A stretch of 64,000 nt of DNA from Halicephalobus mephisto (taxonomy: Eukaryota > Nematoda > Chromadorea > Rhabditida > Panagrolaimidae), in assembly GCA_009193035.1 (NCBI GenBank), contig SWDT01000023.1, positions 1 through 64,000 on the forward strand, in the 5' to 3' direction. How positions within the stretch are numbered: the first letter of the stretch is position 1; each line of letters starts with the position of its first letter. A program made the position numbers and the translations under genes. Positions 57,601 through 64,000 of the stretch are shown in pieces. Under the pieces are notes generated by a model. That model made no database searches, had not been told where the DNA came from, and saw only the letters and a program-made list of their open reading frames with translations.

Positions 57601-58317
57601 CTTCATGAGGAAACTCTGGATCAACGTCGTTCCTGGGGATGACATCAATGCCGATCTCATCTTCCATTACCATCAGGAACTTCCTAAGTACCTCAGAGGG
57701 TACCATAACTGCACCAGGAAAGATGCTGCCCACATTGCTGCTTTGATCTTCCGAGCTCAGACTAGAGACGACAAACAACCTCCATTTGACCGATTCAGCC
57801 AGATCGCCATCGAGATCCTGCCGAGGGACCTTATGAAACTCCATTCCATTTCCGACTGGAAGAAACTCGTTCTCGCTGAGCACAACCAGCTACTGATCAA
57901 GACTTCAGCAGAGGCCAAAGTTGCGTTCTTGAAGTACATTTCGAGCTGGCCTACGTTCGGTTCTGCTTTCTTTGAGGTGAAGCAAAGTTCAGACCCTACT
58001 ATGGCCAGTCGGGTTCTCATTGCCATCAACAAAAACGGAGTCAATCTATATAACCAAGAATCAAAAGACCACATTATTTCTTATCCTTTCAATGTCATCA
58101 GCAATTGGACCAGCGGCAATACTTACTTCCACATGACCGTGGGCAATCTGATGAACGGCAACAGACTTCTGCTCGAGACGACTTTGGTAAGTTCCTAAAA
58201 TATGCAAAAATTACTCAAAACCTTCAGGGCTACAAAATGGATGACCTTTTGTCGTCTTACATCCGAACCCTCATCAGCGGGATGAACCAGAACCACAACG
58301 AGATCGAGATTTCATGA
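48670..58317 (+). CDS. hum-6: Myosin VIIa heavy chain (HUM-6 type)
   Basis: Actin-based motor with two MyTH4-FERM cargo domains. Coding exons 48670-48687, 49590-49850, 49895-51973, 53473-53709, 54287-57170, 57483-58186 and 58228-58317 give 2,090 residues (human MYO7A about 2,215). The start [13 protein letters not shown] parallels human MVILQQGDYVWMD. The motor has P-loop [10 protein letters not shown] (residue about 158), switch [11 protein letters not shown] and switch [10 protein letters not shown]. Four IQ-like motifs follow from about residue 750, then only a short charged segment where the single alpha-helix sits in human MYO7A. MyTH4-1 begins near residue 910 ([13 protein letters not shown]), then FERM1, SH3 near 1490-1550, MyTH4-2 near 1624 and FERM2 to the end ([12 protein letters not shown]). 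Intron 5 uses a GC donor. The leader has a short uORF. Confidence 0.97.
48688..49589. other. Myosin intron 1, tandem A+T repeats
   Basis: From 48720 to 49060, AAAATTCTTAAAATTTTGAA and ATCTTTTAG repeat about ten times with a period near 30 bp. From 49280 to 49480 there are repeats of AAAATTCATATTCTAAAAAT. No exon between the 18-bp first coding exon and exon 2. Confidence 0.75.
52035..52530. repeat. TATATTTATA-type microsatellite in myosin intron 3
   Basis: A degenerate T/A array with C and G interruptions. A higher-order unit of about 115 bp (TATATCTACATACCTATATA, TTTATGCATTTATATATTTA, TATTAATATACATATG) is repeated three to four times. The tyrosine/isoleucine-rich open frames across it are artefacts. 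Confidence 0.9.
52531..53472. other. 3' part of myosin intron 3
   Basis: Two copies of TTTCATATATGAATTTTAAT with flanking A+T sequence (near 52675 and 52840), then very T-rich DNA from 53220 to the acceptor. I looked here for a missing IQ or helix exon and found no open, acceptor-bounded segment. Confidence 0.6.
53790..54230. repeat. Myosin intron 4, three repeats of the GATTTCGTAATAATTT family
   Basis: Three copies of about 130-140 bp contain TTTTCCCTAATTTCGTAATA, ATTTAATTTTTTAAACTATT and AAAATATCAATTAAATAAC. The family also occurs at 41.58-41.83 kb. Confidence 0.8.
57171..57482 (+). other. Myosin intron 5: GC-AG intron, introner-related sequence
   Basis: The donor is AAAAAGGCAAGTTC, i.e. 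AG followed by GCAAGT. There is no usable GT, because the frame and the conserved [19 protein letters not shown] junction require the break at 57170. The acceptor is AATTAATTTCAG. Inside, GAATTTCCCGCGCAAAGCGAGAGAG, split here as GAATTTCCCGCGC and AAAGCGAGAGAG, and later AACTTGTTC and ATAATCCTAAAATTTT resemble in order the 284-bp element of daf-12 and bestrophin, in the same sense orientation. Confidence 0.7.
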
Positions 58318-58571
58318 CCACCAAACATGCCAAAAGTGCCATTTCCAATCCCGAGTTCCTATACTTATTTATCGGCCAGTAATCAGAATTCCAGTTGTCT
58401 GTAAATTGCCACGACTTCTCATGTACCTGAAAGTGGTAATTCAAAGATATATTATGGTACTATCCAGTCCAAAAGATTCACGCAAAATAAACCAAACAGT
58501 ATATAGTTTGAAATCAAAACATTAACTCGAAATCAGAACAACATTAAACATCAAACAGTGTTAAAAACCGA

Positions 58572-58859
58572 TTAATTATTGGCACTGGCTTCGGCTTCAC
58601 GTTGAAGACGGGCCTTGTCGTCGGCAGCGAGTTTCTCGTACTTTGACTTGTCAGTGAGGTTCTTCCATTCTTCTCCAGCAGCCTTCATGATTGCCTTCAT
58701 AGACTTGTGGACTTCCTTCAAGCGGGGACGAGCTTCATCCAAGAAGAAGAAATAGGCGGACTTGGCTTGTTTGCGAGGTTTCTTGACAGTGGATTTCTTG
58801 ATTTCCTTCTTAGGGCCATCAAGACCATCCGGTTGATCCGTCTTCTTAGGACGAGCCAT
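58572..58859 (-). CDS. Single HMG-box chromatin protein
   Basis: A 95-residue intronless minus-strand gene. After a basic leader (KKEIKKSTVKKPRKQ) comes one HMG box, about residues 28-92: AKSAYFFFLDEARPRLKEVH continuing through KAAGEEWKNLTDKSKYEKLA and ADDKARLQREAEA. This is the HMGB/NHP6-type non-sequence-specific minor-groove binder that bends DNA. It lacks a second box and an acidic tail, like the small HMG-1-type proteins of nematodes. The ATG at 58859 follows a TTTCCAG acceptor by 3 bp, a likely splice or trans-splice site. It is tail to tail with the myosin gene, 254 bp between stops. Confidence 0.93.
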   Translation of the reverse strand: MARPKKTDQPDGLDGPKKEIKKSTVKKPRKQAKSAYFFFLDEARPRLKEVHKSMKAIMKAAGEEWKNLTDKSKYEKLAADDKARLQREAEASANN

Positions 58860-60928
58860 GATCTGGAAAGTAAACTTGTGAAGTGAAAATCTGAAAAAAA
58901 TAAGATAAAAAATTGATAGGTGAGATCACGATAAGATTGTGAAGAACCAAGGACGTAGAAAATTAAAAAGGATTGCTAAACGAAATTATGACGAGACTTT
59001 GAAAGAAAGTTCTGAAAAATTAAAAAATTAAAAATTGGTAAGTGGAGAAATGAGATTACGAAATGAGAGCAAATGAAGAAACCCGAGTTCGCGCGTGTTT
59101 CATTGTTAACTGTCATTTCAAGTTTTCGTTTCGGGAGACAGGGTGCACTAGGGAAGCGGGTTAAGATGTCGTAAAGTTACGGTACTTGCGTCCTCAATTT
59201 TTGGAGTATCCTACTTTATCCCTTAAATCGTCTGTTTTCCATTTTTTTAAAAATATTTTTATTTCCTGTCTTTCCCCATATTTATCCTCACCTTTATGGA
59301 ACGAAATAACTAGATTTTTTATATGAGAATCGTGGTATCTGTTGAAGGAGAGCCTCGCCTACGTCTTTATTTTTGTTGGTTTGACTTTTTTTGAATTGGT
59401 GAATCATATTTCAGAAATTTCGCTTAGTGAATGTTCCTTAGGACCTCTGGATTGTTCCGCTCAATGAAGCAATAATGCAGCTGCCGTTCCGACTGTCCAG
59501 TAGATGCCAGTCAACTGTCCGTAAAAAATGAGGTGGCCCATTTGCGGACAACTGCTGAAACTTGTCAGACCTTGTTGATACTCTTTGTTTTGATTGTAAA
59601 ACAATTTATCCCGGATTTGCTTTATCTTGTTTGGCTAATTTCCTCTTTGTTTTAGAGTTTTTGCTTCCGCGGCAATTAGACGACCGACAAATGGGCAAAT
59701 TAGTTTTGGGCTGTTTTCGCGCAAGGTCCTATTTTGGTCAATGATTCAGCTTGCGAGAGCTCCCTTTTCCTTCTTCGATTGTTGTTGACTCATGTCTCCT
59801 GATATCAGTTCAATTGCTTTTGATTTCTTTTCAAAACCAAATTTAGCCATCTAGTTCTTCAGTTTCTGCTGACACCAGAAGTCCAGGTCAGAGGCCAAAT
59901 CAACAGCTGCTTGCAGACGATCCCATTATCGCCAATCTCGCGCGGTGATTCTTTGATTCCTCTTACTCAACAGTTGCCAATGTTCAATTGTTGATTTTTA
60001 GACCAAATGGTGATCTCGTGGACAAATCAAAACTTTGCTCAATTTGTTGATTTTCTTTCGGTGCTTCTCTGTCCGAGAAAATTTCAACAACCGTCTTTGT
60101 TTTGATTTTCACAAAAAGCCATAGATCGGTTCGAGTATTGCCCTAGACAGTTTCCGTTTCTTGTTTCAATTTTGGACTTCCCGCGGTTCTTTTAAGACAA
60201 AACTCCATTCCGTTTTTTCAGTAGAGCAATATGTAAATGAGAAGAACCCACAAGAACGGAATCTATGCATTTCTGAGCTTTTTGCCTCTTTGGTTGTCAG
60301 CCAATCCTGTGTCCAAACATGCCAAGTTGAAAATTGCGCAACACAGGTCAAGAAATACCCTATTTGTTTGTCTCTGAAGATCCTGATTTTACGATCGCAA
60401 AAATCTTTCAGTTGGAAAATCCTTCTTTATTGGATTTCCTTTGGTTTTTGTCGCTCCGTTTAATGTGATCCTCCTTTTGCTTAAATTTTGTCTATCAAAA
60501 TGACTAGTTTTATTTATCAGTTTGTTTGCCTTGACTCCTTGCTTCCAGTTAAAGCTCGAGATAAGCAGTTTTTCCGGCGATGACTCTTTTCTCGAAGCAG
60601 GCTTGATTTAGCTTTTATTTTTTATTGATTTCCGGTTTACCGATATTTAGAAAGCAGCTTTATTTTTTCCATTTTTGCAGTGAGTTTAATCTCCCGTTGA
60701 CCGTTATCGGTAAACAACGAGGGCAAGGAGCAGCAATCGGCCAGTAATGACTCAAGTGAGCCCCGCGGGACTCTTACTTGACCGAATTACTTAAATCTGG
60801 AATCGATTTCAACTTGTAACTCCTATTTTTGACCTTTTCATGAAAGTTAACTCTCCTTTCGAATGATTGACCTTTTGTGTTTTCGTGATTCTATATGGGA
60901 TTTTAAATTTTGGTAATTTCGTTTTTAG
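58860..60928. other. Divergent intergenic region, HMG / SH2 genes
   Basis: About 2 kb with base composition closer to balanced than elsewhere between genes; probably holds promoters of both divergent genes. Open frames at 59562-59744 and 60161-60463 start without splice context or recognisable domains. A hairpin at about 60752-60783 (TCAAGTGAG and CTTACTTGA around CCCCGCGGGACT) and a palindromic ACCGTTATCGGT at 60703 are the only structured elements seen. Confidence 0.5.
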
Positions 60929-63363
60929 ATGACCAAATCGATCGATTTGTATGACTTTCGACCTGCTTCAGTTGCTTCATTTGGAGTTGCAGGAGTTTCT
61001 ACTTCATCGACAGAACCTGATTATCATGATTACTCCTCGAGTATGAGAGAAAACAAATCACGACTTCTTGAGGATCAATGCTGGTACCATGGGAAGATTA
61101 AGAGGATTGCTGCTGTAAATTTGATGAAGAATAATGGAGACTTTCTTGTTAGAGATAGTATCTCTAATCCCGGGGACTATGTTCTAACTGGATTCTGTCG
61201 GGGAGAGCCTATGCATTTCGAAATCCATAGAGCTCCAAGTTCTAATCCCAAGATTGATCTCTATTATGTAAGTTTTGTTGGGGTTTTTGGAAGATTATTG
61301 ATGACTTTTTAGTTTGAAGATGAGCAATTCAGATCTATTGTTGATTTGGTTGAATTTTACTACAATCATAGGCGTCAGGTCACAGCTAAGAGCCAGTTTG
61401 TTCTCTTGAATCCGGTTGTAGCTTCTAGTAAATCCAATAATGGGACATTTGGACGGTTCCAGATGGAAATCGAGGCTTCTTATGCTCCTTTCATCAACAA
61501 GCAAGCCCAGTTGGCTGCTAGATTTGATAGATCTTTGAGTCAAACAGCTATTTTGAATCAGGCGAGAAAGAGACTCAATGACAGTGAACATGACTTGATG
61601 AAATTGATCAAGGAACCTTTGCCTTCTTCTAAATCCTTTTCACAGTTGAATCTGGATCAAGGGGTGAAAGTAACAAGTTTCGGAATTGAAGAAGGTGAAA
61701 TTGTCTCAATGCCAACCCAAGTACCCCCACCGAGTGCTAGACCTATTCCGAAGTTTCCCCCACCGAAATCTCCTATTGCTTTTCCTGAAGATTTTGACGA
61801 TGTAAGTGTTTTCTTTATCACTTTAAATAATGGGAGGAATTTAGTACGATGACCTTGACTATGAAGCAATGGAACAAGAGCAACGACAATGGGCGGCTGC
61901 TTTGCCTATAAATAGTACTCCGAAATTACCTCCAGCTGTTCCACCAAAGCCAGCTAATCTCAAGCAGAAGAGAAATTCTGATTATCTTCAAGCTCTTCAA
62001 GAACCCGAGGAAATTATTCCGGAGCCTAAACCGATTACAAGGAAAGTTTCTGCTCATTCTCTTTTTTATCCGACGGAAACAGATAGAGAAGTTGATGAGG
62101 ACAACAATTTTCTTCCCCTTTATCTTGATAGAACTCAAAGTTGTTCTAACTTGGTTTTGAGACAGAGATCTCGGTCGTCAAAAGAACAAGAAGACGAAAG
62201 TGGTCTTAAGAAATATCCAAGTGTCAAGATTGATCCATCTCCATTGCTGCCTGCTAGAAGTAATACAAGTTTGAGCTCCATTTCTGCTTTAACAGCTATC
62301 CTGAATGAAAAGAGAGATGATGGATTTAACCTTGAATATGATGATTTGAAGAAGAATATGGTAAGCCAATCTGAAGCTGACTATGATGACTTGAAGAGGA
62401 ATATGGTAAACCAATCTGAAGCTGATTATGATAAACTGAAGGAGAATGAAAAGCCGAGTTGCTCAAAACAAGAAGAACTTCCTCCTTCGAAACCGAGGAC
62501 ATTTATTCAAATGAAGAATTCCGCGAGTGTTGGAAAGCCAATGAGAAATCTTTTCAATTTTATGACCAGCCTTAATGTCGCAAAACTATCAATACTTATT
62601 ACTTTAGAAGATTGTAAAGTTTTTCAATTGATCAATTCAACTTCAACTCCCCCTTCAGAATGCTTGAAGAGGTTGTTCCAAATGGATTCTAAACTTTTGA
62701 GAGAAGAGATAATGGACAGGAATGCCTGTTTACAATTAACTGTTTTGACTTCTCTCCAGAAATCGTCCTCGCCTAAAGATTTCGCGAAATTGTGGGTAAT
62801 GACGGCGGCTCATTTACTGTACAAAATTGGGAATGGTTTTGCCTTCGGGGCAATTATGACCGCTTTGAAGTCGGCGATTAACAAACGGCCTAGACTCTTA
62901 TCTGAACTCGATCAACAAGTCTCGGCCCTCTATAAAGGATTAGTACCCATTTATGAGGACTTTTTAAATGGAAAAATGCCCCAGGCAATTGCTGGGTGTT
63001 TCTTGCCATTTGTTCAGCCTTTGCTTCAACTATTTTCAAAGTCCGATTACGTTCACTCGATGAAATCGAAAGGTATCAATTTCACTGGACTTGAGAATTT
63101 AGGTAAGTTAATTGGGTTGGGTTAGTAGTAATCTGTCGTTTTTAGATATTTTGAGTAATTTGATTCTTTTGGCCAGACATGTCCTTTTTGATAATACGGC
63201 GAAAGTTGAGAATAGTATCCATGAGATTCAATCAACGTCAACTGGCAATAATCCTCTCTCAACGGAATCCCTTGTTCATTGTTTGTTAGAAACGGCTGTT
63301 GTAGCGGAACTGAAAGAATCTGAAAAAAGGAAGATTCGACAGCTTTTTGAAGTTGCTTTGTAA
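60929..63363 (+). CDS. SH2 adaptor of the NSP family (BCAR3/SHEP1-like)
   Basis: Links tyrosine kinase signalling to Cas-family scaffolds and Ras/Rap GTPases. Exons 60929-61267, 61313-61801, 61845-63102 and 63146-63363 give 767 residues. The N-terminal SH2 domain (about 48-155) has WYHGKIKR and GDFLVRDSISNPGDYVLTGF with the phosphotyrosine-binding Arg. The middle is disordered and proline-rich (PTQVPPPSARPIPKFPPPKS, PPAVPPKPANLK), likely SH3 ligands. The last ~270 residues form the Cdc25-like domain, which in NSP proteins is catalytically poor and binds Cas (NFMTSLNVAKLSILITLEDC, LKRLFQMDSKLLREEIMDRN). Unusual: three in-tandem YDDLK/YDKLK repeats near residues 442-482. The ATG immediately follows a GTTTTTAG acceptor. 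The assignment rests on SH2 sequence and domain order. Confidence 0.85.
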
Positions 63364-63485
63364 TTACGGTAGATTAGAGGATTTCTAGTCTTGTTCAAGT
63401 GCACAAAATTAATCCAGTGTTTATTGATAAATGAGTAGATTTTTATGTCCAAAAAAGGACAAGGCACAAAAAAGAGATCCAGAGA

Positions 63486-63952
63486 TTACACGTGAGTTGG
63501 GCGGTTTCCTCGGGGCCAGAATTTGAAACTGTTTCTGTAATCGGGAGCTACTTTTTCGTGGATAACTGGTTCGTGGGCACTTAGTTGATTCTGGAATGGA
63601 ATTATTAATTTAGTTAATTATAAATATTGCAAACCGCGTAATCTCTGAATTGTTCGGGTCTACCGTATTTTATATTTTGCTCCTTGATACGATGGAAAAT
63701 TCTGACAGCAATGATTGCATTAATGGCGAAAGCAACAGAACCACAGATGGCTAGTAAGAATGTCATGAGGTCGAAATGGAAATTATTTTGAATTACGTAA
63801 ACTACGAGAGCAGAAGTGAAGAAAGCATTGCAAAAAGTGGAAATAATGGCTTTGATACCGATGAGAGGTTCTTTGGAAGCTTCTGGATCCACTAAGTGGA
63901 GTTCGTCGTCTTCGCCTTCGAATTCGTCTGAAGGAATTGGTTCGTGGTGCAT
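63486..63952 (-). CDS. Small two-span membrane protein, unidentified
   Basis: Exons 63952-63635 and 63590-63486 join in phase to give 140 residues. It has an acidic cytosolic-type N-terminus (SDEFEGEDDELHLVDPEA), two predicted membrane helices (about residues 33-54, AIISTFCNAFFTSALVVYVI, and 62-85, FLLAICGSVAFAINAIIAVR), then a polar C-terminus ending FKFWPRGNRPTHV. The ATG follows an AATTCCAG acceptor by one base. Size and the two-helix hairpin are reminiscent of VMA21-type assembly chaperones, but I see no diagnostic motif, so no function is assigned. It converges on the SH2 adaptor gene, 122 bp between the two stops. Confidence 0.75.
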
Positions 63953-64000
63953 TCTGGAATTATGTATTATAAAAATTGGAAATTTTCATTGATGCGGATT

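Noticed and set aside
60161..60463. 100-codon open frame between HMG and SH2 genes
   Set aside because: No acceptor or leader context, Cys/Ser-rich chance-like sequence, no family resemblance.
1..64000. CRISPR arrays, bacterial operons, tRNA genes
   Set aside because: The window is eukaryotic nuclear DNA; tandem repeats lack CRISPR-type unique spacers, and I saw no credible tRNA cloverleaf.

Overview
This window is nuclear DNA from a nematode. Protein-coding exons are separated by short or medium introns with GTAAGT-type donors and T-rich TTTCAG/TTTTAG acceptors. Several genes have a splice acceptor a few bases before the start codon and no coding sequence upstream, as expected for spliced-leader trans-splicing. 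One gene is a clear orthologue of DAF-12, a nematode receptor. I cannot name the species. The non-coding DNA is extremely A+T-rich and full of tandem repeats.

Layout. 1-7459: repetitive DNA upstream of daf-12, with one weak candidate exon near 1.2-1.4 kb. 7468-27061 (+): daf-12, eight coding exons, with first and second introns of 6.3 and 8.5 kb that carry most of the tandem repeats and two inverted-repeat elements. 27577-29058 (-): exons of an unresolved gene whose 3' end encodes a single-pass membrane protein. 30841-33877 (+): closely spaced ribokinase, eIF1A and a secreted cereblon-like (CULT) protein, which looks like a trans-spliced operon. 33996-35079 (-): 3-hydroxyacyl-CoA dehydratase. 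36101-39421 (-): bestrophin. 42873-43236 (+): RBX2. 48670-58317 (+): myosin VIIa (HUM-6 type), seven coding exons, last intron but one GC-AG. 58572-58859 (-): single-box HMG protein. 60929-63363 (+): SH2 adaptor of the NSP/BCAR3 type. 63486-63952 (-): small two-span membrane protein.

Most genes are unrelated housekeeping or signalling genes that are simply neighbours. The exception is the ribokinase-eIF1A-CULT group, where co-transcription is plausible.

The most striking feature is a 284-bp sequence present almost identically in daf-12 intron 6 and bestrophin intron 3. In both genes it lies in the sense orientation and begins exactly at the 5' splice site. The flanking exons are unrelated. 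A diverged relative lies in myosin intron 5, again in the sense orientation. This is the pattern of an introner-like, intron-creating or intron-spreading element. Other items of interest are a tandem array of exon-like and mini-intron-like units, a 5S rRNA-like fragment beside a TA-flanked MITE, a 35-bp satellite open in all three forward frames, and two long foldback elements.
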